From positions 1-9,216 of the forward strand of contig CAJUAB010000050.1 of the NCBI GenBank assembly GCA_910583845.1: a DNA stretch of 9,216 bases, read 5' to 3'. The notes below the pieces were generated by a model. That model was not told the origin of the DNA. It ran no database searches and was given only the letters and a program-made list of their open reading frames with translations. Source of the DNA: an uncultured Acetatifactor sp. GTDB taxonomy: Bacteria > Bacillota > Clostridia > Lachnospirales > Lachnospiraceae. The translations under genes were made by a program, and so were the position numbers. Positions 1 to 7,074 of the stretch are shown one piece after another (position 1 is the first letter of the stretch; each line of letters begins with the position of its first letter).

Positions 1-52
1 CAATAGCCTTGTGCTGTAGATCCAGATATACATGACTGTAGATAGAGTTCAT
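1..52 (-). CDS. 5' end of a tail-module gene (runs off the window)
   Basis: The first 17 codons of a gene that continues beyond the window; the visible product begins MNSIYSHVYLDLQHKAI. The start is chosen because the minus strand has AGGAGG about 8 bases before this ATG, and the preceding gene frame ends 14 bases upstream at 67, so both are probably cotranscribed. In siphophages the genes after the tape measure usually encode distal tail and tail-associated proteins, but too little is visible here to assign one. The small gene and tape measure upstream place it in the tail cluster. Confidence 0.6.
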   Translation of the reverse strand, partial: MNSIYSHVYLDLQHKAI

Positions 53-66
53 TTTGTCGCCTCCTG

Positions 67-479
67 TCAAATAGTTGTGCCGCCGTCATGCGGCGGCCTC
101 AAAGTAAAGTCTCTTCTGATCTTGAAACGGGTCACCCTTTCCTGCAATCCGACTTTGGCGATGGGAGAGCAGGTCATGGTGAGGATTTCTCCCGGTGAGC
201 AGCCCCTTATGCAGGATCTGATGCCGCTTAAGCTGTTTTGCAGGGACAGGTCGCCGGAGGCGCTGCACAGGATTGTGAAGGCCGGGTACAGGTGCCCTGC
301 CTCGTCGGATATATCCGTGTAGGTATAGCGGGGGGCGTCCGGTTCATCACAGCCGTCCCTGCCCTCAGCCGTTCATTTTCCGCCGCCGGGGACTGCGCTT
401 TGAAGCGCAGCCCCCGGATGGTCTCCTCCTGCGGGAGAATGGTCCTTTGCAGGGTTTCGGGTTTTTTGTGTGTTCGCAT
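67..479 (-). pseudogene. small tail-region gene split by a -1 frameshift
   Basis: Starts 14 bases after the tape measure stop, with GGAGG 7 bases before the ATG at 479. The starting frame gives a charged, probably helical N-terminus (MRTHKKPETLQRT..., up to ENERLRAGTAV) and then degenerates to a stop at 228. The -1 frame is open from 372 to 67 and reads like a real protein (RYTYTDISDEAGHLYPAFTI..., CSPGEILTMTC...), but has no ATG, GTG or TTG near its beginning. A run of six C (plus-strand G 330-335) in the overlap is the obvious slippage point; shifting there gives one 137-residue protein. The C-terminal part, with YPAFTI and a later PGEILT, recalls the beta-sandwich end of phage distal tail proteins, but this resemblance is weak. 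The cause may be a real mutation, a sequencing error in the homopolymer, or translational frameshifting. The run does not make a canonical X_XXY_YYZ slippery site in the starting frame, so an indel is favoured. If unrepaired, only an 83-residue product (479-228) is made. Confidence 0.6.
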
Positions 480-493
480 AGTGTTTACCTCCG

Positions 494-3400
494 TTAGAAT
501 CTGTAGCTGTTTTTGGCCAGGCCGGCCTGTCCGAGAGCCCGGCCCAGGGTCATGTCCTGGACCATCCGCTCGAATTTGTTGTCCTTTTGCAGCTGTGTGA
601 CAAAGTCGTTGTAGTCGTTTACATGCTCTATGGTGATGTTGAGGTCGCCAAAGGTGGGTGCCGTACGCAGGGTGTTTGTCATGTTCGGGGGGCTGACCGG
701 CGGCAGGGACTGGAAGGCGGGGATGAGGGGTACGGCGTCGGCCAGGCGCAGCCACATTTTGTCGGACAAAAATTCGGGGGAGTCCAGGAAGCCGTGGGTG
801 CCGATTTCGCCCAGGGTCATACCGCTGTGGTATTGTTCCATCCAGTGTTGGTATCCGGCGTCTTCCGCCTGTCTCCCCAGGAGCCCCTGGTAAAAGTCCA
901 GGATGGTGTCGGAGGGGGATTTGTTCAGGGCCAGGTATTCCGGGGAGCCCAGGAAGCCTTCCAGGATGTCCTGGACGGTGGCTCCGTCTGTGAGCCTGTG
1001 CAGCCAGAAGTCCATGCCGGCTTCGTCCGGCTGTCTGTGGAGGAGGCCCTGGTAGAGGCGGCCAATGAAGTTCCTGGCAGCGGTTTCGTCGGTGAGGGTG
1101 GTCTCCAGGCCGTAGTCGGTGAGGCCCAGGTCTCCCAGGGCAGCGGCGGCGCGGTAGAGTTTTTCGTTCAGTTCGCAGAGGCGCCGGAGCTGGAGGGCGG
1201 TGTTGGCGGCAATGTCGGCGCTGCCGTCCTGGCCGGTGGTCCAGGCGGACAGCAGGTCGTCGGAGGGGCGGTATCCCCATTTCCGGGCGGCGGCGTTGAT
1301 GGTGTCCTGGATCTGCCGGGCGTTGGCGTCAGCGGAGGCGGTCATCTCCTGGAACAGGGTCTGTTCCTCCTGAGTCTGGCGGGTTATGAGTTCTTCGTAT
1401 TCTTCAGCCAGGCGGTCCAGCAGTTCTGCCTGGTCGCTGTACCATTTGTCATAGGTGGTTTCTTCCAGGTCTCTTCGGGCTTCCTCCAGGTCTGTGCTGA
1501 GCTTTTGTATTCTGGCCTTGTTCTCTTCGGAATCATCGCCGGAGAGGGCGGAGAGCTGTTTCTGGATGCCGGAGAGGTTCCGGGTCTTTTCCGCCAGGTT
1601 TTTCTGATACTGGTATTGGGATTTTTCGGTGTCCAGGAGTTCTTTTCTGGCGTCCGTCAGTTTCCGGAGGGCATCGGCCTGGGCCTGGTATCCTTTGCGG
1701 GCCAGGTCGGTGACGGCGCGGTATTCTTCCGAGGCGGCCCGGGCGGCAGCGCGGCAGGCGTCTGCCAGTTCGTATTGGCGCTGTTCCAGGGTGGTATTGT
1801 AGGGATCGTCTGCCAGTTCGGCGGTGATCCTGTCCAGCTCTGTCCGGTAGCGTCCGGCCAGCTCCAGCTGTGTGTAGTAATTCCGGGTGTGCAGTCCCGC
1901 CGCGGCGTTTCCGTTTTCGTTCAGGCTGCCGTCCTCGTCGTAGAGGCCGTCCTGGTCCAGCAGGTCCAGCAGGAAGTCCGCCTCGTCGTCCAGAGGGGTG
2001 AGGCTGTCCTTCAGCCGGTCGAATTTCTCCCAGTCCAGTTCCCGGATGGAGTTTTTGAGTTTCTGTATGTTGTTTTCCAGTTCCATGGCGGCGGAGGTGT
2101 TTTCGGCAAGGGCGGCCCGCATCTCCAGCCACTGGTCGGAGCCGGTCTCCATGCCCTTTCCGGCGGCGTCACTCATGTTCCGGCGCAGCTGCTCTGCCTG
2201 CTCTGTGAGGGAGCGCAGGCTGGCCTGGTCTTCCCGCAGCTGGCGTTCGTAGAGGCCGCGGCTGGCGGTGTGGCCCTGCAGTTCCAGGCGCAGGGTCATG
2301 GCGTCGATCAGGGATTTTCGTTGTTCCAGCCGGGTGAGGGCGTTTTCGAAGGGCCGCAGCAGGGCGTCGTATTCTTTTTGGGCCAGTTCATTCAGCTGGT
2401 TTTTGTATTCCTCCGTGGCGTTTTGGACCTCCAGGATCTCGTTGTACATGTCCCGCCAGGCCTGGCTGCCCGCCTCCAGATAGCCGCCGCCCGCGGCGTC
2501 GTCCAGGGCTTCCTCCAGTCTGGCGGCCCGCTGGGTGTTGTAGTCAAGGAGGGTCTGGGTCTGGGCGCGGAGCTTCCGGTAGAGGGAGGGGTCATCAGCC
2601 TTGAAGGTGTTGTTTTGCCGGGCGTTTAATCTGGCGATGGTTTTTTCGGTGGTGGCTATCAGTCCCTGGAAGTAGGTGTTGATGTTGTCGAATCTTTGCC
2701 TTGCCAGTTCCGACAGCTGGTTTTTCAGGTCTTCCACGGCTTCGGAGCACCGGGCGGCTTTGTCGTGCCAGGTCTCGTATTCTCTGATCCGGTCCGCCAG
2801 GGCCTGGTCGGTGATGGTCTCCAGCTGCAGGGTGCCGCTCTGGATTTTGTCTATGTATTCCCGGGGCAGCCCCACGGCGGCGGCTTCCCGCATGTAGCTT
2901 TCGCAGGCCTGCTGCTGGGCGGCGATGGCTTCCTTTGTCTTTTGCATGGACTGGGTGAGGCTGTGGTTTCGCAGGGTCCAGGAGAGGTAGGTGTTGCTGA
3001 TTTTGTCTTTCAGGCGGTCCAGCGCGGAGGAGGTCGCGGAGATGAGTTTTTCTATCCAGTCGCGTTTTTCGGAGAAGGGCTCCGTGTCGGCGGCGGTTTG
3101 ATCCGGCGAGTCCGGGGAGCTGTCCATTGTGCCGGGGGAGAACTCCAGGGAGTTTATGCTGTACAGGCGGAAGATTTTGTTGAGTTTGTCCAGGTATTCC
3201 TGGATTTTTTGGGATTCTTCCTCCATGGCTATGTATTCGGAGGAGTTCTGGACGTCGTAGGTCTCGCTGTAGGGGGTTCCCTGGATCTTGTACTGTCCGT
3301 CTTTGTCCAGGACCACTTCGTAGTACTGGCTCCACAGTCCGGCCATGCTGCCCAGGAGTTTCTGTTCCCCTGCCAGCTTTGCGGCCTGTACGTTTTTGAA

Positions 3401-5386
3401 GTTGCGCAGGTCCAGGCCGTATTCCTCGGCCAGCTGGCTCACCAGGTCGCTGTTGTCATCCAGGCACTGGCTGTAGAAGAGCTCGCTGGTGTACAGCTTG
3501 GCCCGGCCTGTTTCCTGGAAGACGTCCAGGTCCTGGGCGTACTGGCGGGAGAGGAGGTCGTAGAGCCCGGCTTCTGTCAGCAGTCCGGCGCAGTAGGCGT
3601 TCACGGCATCCTCCATCAGGGGGTATTGGTCGATGATGCGCTGGAGGGTGGCGGCGGAGACGGCGCCGGAGGATATTTCCTGCCGGAGGGCGCTCTGGAG
3701 GCTGTCTGTGGACTGGATGCCGGAGAGGAGGGGGGAGAGGGTCTGTATTTGTGTGGCGGTGCGGCCCACTTCGTCGGCGGTTTCTTTCAGGGTGTTCCGG
3801 AGGTCCTGGGGGATTTCTTTGCCCAGCGCGGAGAGGAGGTCGTCCAGAAGGGTCTGGGCCAGTCCGGCGGCAGCCTCCCGCAGGTTGTCCGTCTCACCGG
3901 CCAGCTGTGGGAACTGCTGGACCAGGTCCAGGGTGGCCGAGGGGGAAAGGGTGTTGTTTTCCTCCGCGGAGAGGGCGTCTGAGAGGGAGTTTATTCTGGA
4001 CTGGAATTCGTCGATCAGGCGGCTTTGTTCTTCCGTGAGGGAGAAGGCGGGCGTGACCGGAAGGGACAGGGGTGTCTGCTGCTGGCGCAGCAGGGCCTGT
4101 AGTGTCCCGATGCCGGCGTTTCTGTCGAAATCCAGGCTGGCGAGGATCTTGATTTCCTGGTCGTCGAAGAAGCGCTGTATGGTGTCGGGGGTGAGGCGGT
4201 CCGTCTTGGCGCTCAGCAGTTCCAGGTCGGTCCCGATCCAGAGGCTGGGGTCCTTCAGGGTGACGGCGAAGCTGTTTATCATGTCTTTCATCTCGTCCGC
4301 CTTTGTTGAATAGATCTTCAGGTAATGTCTGGCGGCGTCTATTTCCCTTGCAGACAGGTATTCCGGATTGTCCAGAATACTTTGGAGGCTTTCTGCCTCA
4401 AGGGTGTACTGGCTGTATTTTTCCAGCAGATCGCCGTATGATGTTGACTGGAAGGATTTTGCGTAGGAATCAATATTTTTCAAAATATCGCCAGCCAACT
4501 TGTCCCAATAATTCCAGGCTTCTGATTCAGGGGCAGAGGCATTTCTCTCCCGGACCGCGTTTTTATAGTTTTGGTCCAGCATGCTGATTTCCTGGTATTG
4601 TATGCCTGCGTTGTCAAGCACACTTTCCGCGCCGTTGAAGTGGGCATAAATATTATTCAGGTCAGAGAGCACACTGGGAAGCAAGTTGCCCGCAAAAAGA
4701 AAGGAGAAGATTCTGTTTACTCCTTCTTCTCCAAATTCCCGGGATGCCTTTTTGACATAGGAATCGTCATCAAACCAGTCCGTTACTTTGTCCGGGTCTC
4801 CCAGCTTTTCCCTGACCAGCCTTGCCTGTTCGACTCTGAGCAGGCGTTCCTCCAGGTCGATCCGGTCTTGCAGGTATTCCAGCCGGTCCTGTTCGGCTTC
4901 TGTCAGGTTGTTTTTGCCGGAGAGCTTGTCCAGCTCCGCGTTGAGGCTCTGGAGGCTGGAGTTTATGCCGTTTATTTTTTCCTGGACTTCCTCAACGGTG
5001 ACGTTCGCGGTATCCCAGGCGGAGATGACCTTTGAGACAGCCGCTGAGACGGCCAACATGAGGGCTGTGTTGCAGACTATGGAGAGCCCTTTCAGGGCTA
5101 CCTGGCCGATCCTGGCCCCCAGGGTCATGCTGTTGAGGGACTGTATGTACATGTCCCATGTCAGCGCGCCGTTTTTGGTTGATTTGGCGCAGTTTATGAT
5201 GGACTGGTCAACTCCTCTTACCTGTTCAGCGACGGCTTCGGGGGTCATGTTGGTGGTGTTAAAGATGTTTTGGAAATCTTTAAATTTATTTTGTAGATCT
5301 TGTGTAATGTTCACCGGATCATTTCTGGTGAACAATCCGGAAAATATGTTGTTTATAGATAGTTTTTTATTGTCTGTTCTGATAAT
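494..5386 (-). CDS. tape measure protein, exon 2 (C-terminal 1630 residues)
   Basis: The bulk of the phage tail tape measure, which sets tail length during assembly and is threaded inside the tail tube. Joined to exon 1 it forms residues 397-2026. Visible parts: a hydrophobic segment near spliced residues 485-518 (GLSIVCNTALMLAVSAAV), then over 1200 residues dominated by Glu/Gln/Leu/Ala/Arg-rich coiled coil, then two DUF4214-like repeats at about 1833-1940 (LYQGLLHRQPDEAGMDFW and FYQGLLGRQAEDAGYQHW, each with a later SPE-[YF]L motif), then a tail ending KNSYRF. The reading frame is open up to a stop at 5434-5432. No ATG with a ribosome binding site lies near its beginning: the first candidate is a TTG at 5335 without a Shine-Dalgarno sequence, so it is unlikely to be translated alone. 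The exon boundary is placed at 5386 by the intron pairing (terminal G at 5387) and codon phase; the joined product then reads KNVG-IIRTDN. DUF4214 is more familiar from secreted and surface proteins, so its role here is unclear. Confidence 0.9.
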   Translation of the reverse strand: MIRTDNKKLSINNIFSGLFTRNDPVNITQDLQNKFKDFQNIFNTTNMTPEAVAEQVRGVDQSIINCAKSTKNGALTWDMYIQSLNSMTLGARIGQVALKGLSIVCNTALMLAVSAAVSKVISAWDTANVTVEEVQEKINGINSSLQSLNAELDKLSGKNNLTEAEQDRLEYLQDRIDLEERLLRVEQARLVREKLGDPDKVTDWFDDDSYVKKASREFGEEGVNRIFSFLFAGNLLPSVLSDLNNIYAHFNGAESVLDNAGIQYQEISMLDQNYKNAVRERNASAPESEAWNYWDKLAGDILKNIDSYAKSFQSTSYGDLLEKYSQYTLEAESLQSILDNPEYLSAREIDAARHYLKIYSTKADEMKDMINSFAVTLKDPSLWIGTDLELLSAKTDRLTPDTIQRFFDDQEIKILASLDFDRNAGIGTLQALLRQQQTPLSLPVTPAFSLTEEQSRLIDEFQSRINSLSDALSAEENNTLSPSATLDLVQQFPQLAGETDNLREAAAGLAQTLLDDLLSALGKEIPQDLRNTLKETADEVGRTATQIQTLSPLLSGIQSTDSLQSALRQEISSGAVSAATLQRIIDQYPLMEDAVNAYCAGLLTEAGLYDLLSRQYAQDLDVFQETGRAKLYTSELFYSQCLDDNSDLVSQLAEEYGLDLRNFKNVQAAKLAGEQKLLGSMAGLWSQYYEVVLDKDGQYKIQGTPYSETYDVQNSSEYIAMEEESQKIQEYLDKLNKIFRLYSINSLEFSPGTMDSSPDSPDQTAADTEPFSEKRDWIEKLISATSSALDRLKDKISNTYLSWTLRNHSLTQSMQKTKEAIAAQQQACESYMREAAAVGLPREYIDKIQSGTLQLETITDQALADRIREYETWHDKAARCSEAVEDLKNQLSELARQRFDNINTYFQGLIATTEKTIARLNARQNNTFKADDPSLYRKLRAQTQTLLDYNTQRAARLEEALDDAAGGGYLEAGSQAWRDMYNEILEVQNATEEYKNQLNELAQKEYDALLRPFENALTRLEQRKSLIDAMTLRLELQGHTASRGLYERQLREDQASLRSLTEQAEQLRRNMSDAAGKGMETGSDQWLEMRAALAENTSAAMELENNIQKLKNSIRELDWEKFDRLKDSLTPLDDEADFLLDLLDQDGLYDEDGSLNENGNAAAGLHTRNYYTQLELAGRYRTELDRITAELADDPYNTTLEQRQYELADACRAAARAASEEYRAVTDLARKGYQAQADALRKLTDARKELLDTEKSQYQYQKNLAEKTRNLSGIQKQLSALSGDDSEENKARIQKLSTDLEEARRDLEETTYDKWYSDQAELLDRLAEEYEELITRQTQEEQTLFQEMTASADANARQIQDTINAAARKWGYRPSDDLLSAWTTGQDGSADIAANTALQLRRLCELNEKLYRAAAALGDLGLTDYGLETTLTDETAARNFIGRLYQGLLHRQPDEAGMDFWLHRLTDGATVQDILEGFLGSPEYLALNKSPSDTILDFYQGLLGRQAEDAGYQHWMEQYHSGMTLGEIGTHGFLDSPEFLSDKMWLRLADAVPLIPAFQSLPPVSPPNMTNTLRTAPTFGDLNITIEHVNDYNDFVTQLQKDNKFERMVQDMTLGRALGQAGLAKNSYRF

Positions 5387-5394
5387 CGTACTGG
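5384..5394 (-). other. intron 3' splice site and P9.0 strand
   Basis: On the minus strand CCAGUAC (5394-5388) is followed by G5387 and then AUU, the first codon of exon 2. CCAGUAC is perfectly complementary to GUACUGG (7147-7141), just downstream of P7' in the core, matching P9.0, which positions the terminal guanosine in group I introns. The first exon 2 bases AUU can also pair with the guide just 5' of the splice-site G (U7406, A7407, A7408), a short P10. Phase agrees: exon 1 ends on a full codon and exon 2 starts on one. Confidence 0.8.
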
Positions 5395-5467
5395 AAATAT
5401 AAGAGCTACATGCATTTGTGGAGAATGCGTTTTATTGTGTTGGGGGATGGCAATTATAAATAGTATA

Positions 5468-5508
5468 TGATATACTGTATCTATCATTAATTAAGGAGGA
5501 TAAAATAT
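5468..5508 (+). promoter_or_regulatory. repeated leader of zinc-ribbon gene 1 (possible promoter, RBS)
   Basis: The same leader, TGATATACTGTATC followed by TATCATTAATTAAGGAGG, precedes all three cargo genes (also from 6000 and 6532). It holds an AGGAGG ribosome binding site 9 bases before each ATG, a possible -10 hexamer TATACT (5471-5476) and a small dyad GATA...TATC that could be an operator. No convincing -35 box was found. Because each gene carries its own copy, each may be transcribed separately. The plus-strand direction means convergence with tape measure transcription. Confidence 0.4.
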
Positions 5509-5979
5509 ATGGCTTTGATATCATGTCCGGAATGCAATAAGGAGGTCAGCGATAAGGCAGAGGTATGCATCCACTGTGGATATCCGCTGAGAAACACGAT
5601 ATGTATAATTAATGGAGATAAGTATGATTTATCCTTTGTATTTACAACGGCTAGTGCCAACCCTGAACATGATAAGATATTTAAAAAAGGATATATCATA
5701 AAGGCGACCGAGCAGAATGGATATGATATAGGGTCACTTAATGCGGGTGCATTAATGGACCAAATAATAAGTACTGGTATCATACCAAAATCTTTTGAAC
5801 TGCCCTATCCAGAGTATGTAAAATATCTGAATTCCGTCATAACCTGCCCTACATGCAAATCAACCAATGTATCCAAAATCGGCGCAGGCGAGAGGGCGGC
5901 ATCCGTCGGACTTTTTGGTATATTCAGCAAAAAGATCAACAAGACCTTCAAATGCAACAGCTGCGGATATACCTGGTAA
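5509..5979 (+). CDS. double zinc-ribbon protein, copy 1
   Basis: A 156-residue protein, function not recognised. N-terminal zinc-ribbon motif C6-x2-C9 with C20-x2-C23 (CPEC, CIHCG), a middle of about 70 residues with no cysteine pairs, and a second motif C113-x2-C116 with C149-x2-C152 (CPTC, CNSCGYTW). The segment between the second pairs (ASVGLFGIFSKK) is hydrophobic then basic. No signal peptide is seen, so it is probably cytoplasmic. Such ribbons commonly bind nucleic acid or protein partners, but nothing here fixes the target and no catalytic motif is visible. Start is clear: AGGAGG 9 bases before ATG. It is antisense to the tape measure gene inside the intron, so its protein does not interrupt the spliced product. 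Middle region closely resembles copy 3. Confidence 0.88.
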   Translation: MALISCPECNKEVSDKAEVCIHCGYPLRNTICIINGDKYDLSFVFTTASANPEHDKIFKKGYIIKATEQNGYDIGSLNAGALMDQIISTGIIPKSFELPYPEYVKYLNSVITCPTCKSTNVSKIGAGERAASVGLFGIFSKKINKTFKCNSCGYTW

Positions 5980-5999
5980 TGCCGCTTTTTCTACATAGT

Positions 6000-6040
6000 T
6001 GATATACTGTATCTATCATTAATTAAGGAGGATAAAATAT
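6000..6040 (+). promoter_or_regulatory. repeated leader of zinc-ribbon gene 2
   Basis: Second copy of the cargo leader, preceded here by CTACATAGT, making TTGATATACTGTATC. It contains the same possible -10 TATACT, the TTAATTAA palindrome and the AGGAGG site. No hairpin followed by a T-run is seen between gene 1 and this leader, so readthrough from gene 1 is also possible. Confidence 0.4.
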
Positions 6041-6511
6041 ATGGCTTTAATATCATGTCCGGAATGCAATAAGGAGGTCAGCGATAAGGCAGAGGTATGT
6101 GTTCATTGTGGATATCCGCTGAGAAACACTGTTTGTGTCATCAAAGGAGATAAATACGATCTGTCGTTTTTACTTATGAGATTAAGTGAGCATCCGGCTA
6201 TAGATAGAGGAACCAAAATCGGAAAAATTCGTAGAGCAACCAAAGCCAATGGATATGATATAAACATGTTAAATACAACTACTCTTTTAGATCAAGTAAT
6301 AGAAACTGGTGTTATACCCAAAGTTTTTGATCTGCCCTATCCAGAGTATGTTGAATATCTGAATTCCGCCATAACCTGCCCTACATGCAAATCAACCAAT
6401 GTATCCAAAATCGGCGCAGGCGAGAGGGCGGCATCCGTCGGACTTTTTGGTATATTCAGCAAAAAGATCAACAAGACCTTCAAATGCAACAGCTGCGGAT
6501 ATACCTGGTAA
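6041..6511 (+). CDS. double zinc-ribbon protein, copy 2 (divergent middle)
   Basis: Same length and same eight ribbon cysteines as copy 1; the last 44 residues are identical to the other two copies and the first 30 differ only by conservative changes (I/V). Residues about 44-105 are very different: LLMRLSEHPAIDRGTKIGKI replaces the FTTASANPEHDKIFKKGYI-type stretch of copies 1 and 3, whereas NGYD, GVIPK and LPYPEYV are kept. Fixed ends around a changing middle suggest that the middle contacts a variable partner while the ribbons keep a constant role; that is inference. Own leader and AGGAGG site. Confidence 0.88.
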   Translation: MALISCPECNKEVSDKAEVCVHCGYPLRNTVCVIKGDKYDLSFLLMRLSEHPAIDRGTKIGKIRRATKANGYDINMLNTTTLLDQVIETGVIPKVFDLPYPEYVEYLNSAITCPTCKSTNVSKIGAGERAASVGLFGIFSKKINKTFKCNSCGYTW

Positions 6512-6531
6512 TGCCGCTTTTTCTACATAGT

Positions 6532-6572
6532 TGATATACTGTATCTATCATTAATTAAGGAGGATAAAATAT
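6532..6572 (+). promoter_or_regulatory. repeated leader of zinc-ribbon gene 3
   Basis: Third copy of the leader, identical to that of gene 2 across the TTGATATACTGTATC block and the AGGAGG site, with the same 532-base spacing. Confidence 0.4.
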
Positions 6573-7043
6573 ATGGCTTTAATATCATGTCCGGAATGCA
6601 ATAAGGAGGTCAGCGATAAGGCAGAGGTATGCATCCACTGTGGATATCCGCTGAGAAACACGATATGTATCATTAGGGGAGAAAAGTATGATTTATCCTT
6701 TGCATTTACAACGGCTAGTGCCAATCCTGAACATGACAAGATATTTAAAAAAGGATATATAAGGAAAGCAACACAAAAAAATGGGTATGATACAGGATCA
6801 CGTAATTCAGGTGCATTAATGGATCAAATAATGCAAACCGGTGTTATACCCAAAACTTTTGAATGGCCATATCCCGAGGATATTATATATCTGAATTCCG
6901 CCATAACCTGCCCCACATGCAAATCAACCAATGTATCCAAAATCGGCGCAGGCGAGAGGGCGGCATCCGTCGGACTTTTTGGTATATTCAGCAAAAAGAT
7001 CAACAAGACCTTCAAATGCAACAGCTGCGGATATACCTGGTAA
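6573..7043 (+). CDS. double zinc-ribbon protein, copy 3
   Basis: 156 residues, same ribbon cysteines (6, 9, 20, 23, 113, 116, 149, 152). The middle is close to copy 1 (TTASANPEHDKIFKKGYI shared) with scattered changes such as GSRNSGALMDQIMQTG and WPYPEDIIYLNS. The repeat identity ends about 11 bases after the stop; the unit tail CTACATAGT found after copies 1 and 2 is absent. Downstream, the plus strand enters the antisense of the ribozyme core with no clear terminator, so transcripts of this gene may run into sequence complementary to the folded intron. Confidence 0.88.
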   Translation: MALISCPECNKEVSDKAEVCIHCGYPLRNTICIIRGEKYDLSFAFTTASANPEHDKIFKKGYIRKATQKNGYDTGSRNSGALMDQIMQTGVIPKTFEWPYPEDIIYLNSAITCPTCKSTNVSKIGAGERAASVGLFGIFSKKINKTFKCNSCGYTW

Positions 7044-7074
7044 TGCCGCTTTATTCCATATAACTGCCTTTCCC

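Larger units (their letters stand above)
5468..7054 (+). repeat. three-unit tandem repeat, exact period 532 bp
   Basis: Units start at 5468, 6000 and 6532, with ATGs at 5509, 6041 and 6573. Each unit is leader, gene and a short tail (TAATGCCGCTTT). About 150 bases at the 3' end of the gene, the spacer with leader, and roughly the first 110 bases of the coding sequence are almost identical between units, while the middle differs strongly between unit 2 and units 1 and 3. The period is unchanged, so divergence in the middle is by substitution or exchange without net length change. Long near-identical blocks should allow copy-number change by homologous recombination. Confidence 0.95.

Noticed and set aside
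228..1280. 350-codon minus-strand frame overlapping the end of the tape measure
   Set aside because: Its upstream part is an Arg/Pro-rich out-of-frame reading of the tape measure; only the last 84 codons, from the ATG at 479, belong to a real gene start.
587..2629. 680-codon open frame on the plus strand, and another at 2696-3982
   Set aside because: Antisense shadows of the G+C-rich coiled-coil tape measure gene; sequences are low-complexity (Gly/Val/Phe/Gln-rich), with no ribosome binding site or recognisable domain.
494..5335. Exon 2 as an independent gene starting at TTG 5335
   Set aside because: No Shine-Dalgarno sequence precedes the TTG, the frame is open another 32 codons upstream, and the product lacks the tape measure N-terminus that exon 1 supplies.
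5468..7054. CRISPR-like or VNTR array
   Set aside because: The repeated unit is a full 532-bp gene with leader; there are no short repeats with spacers.
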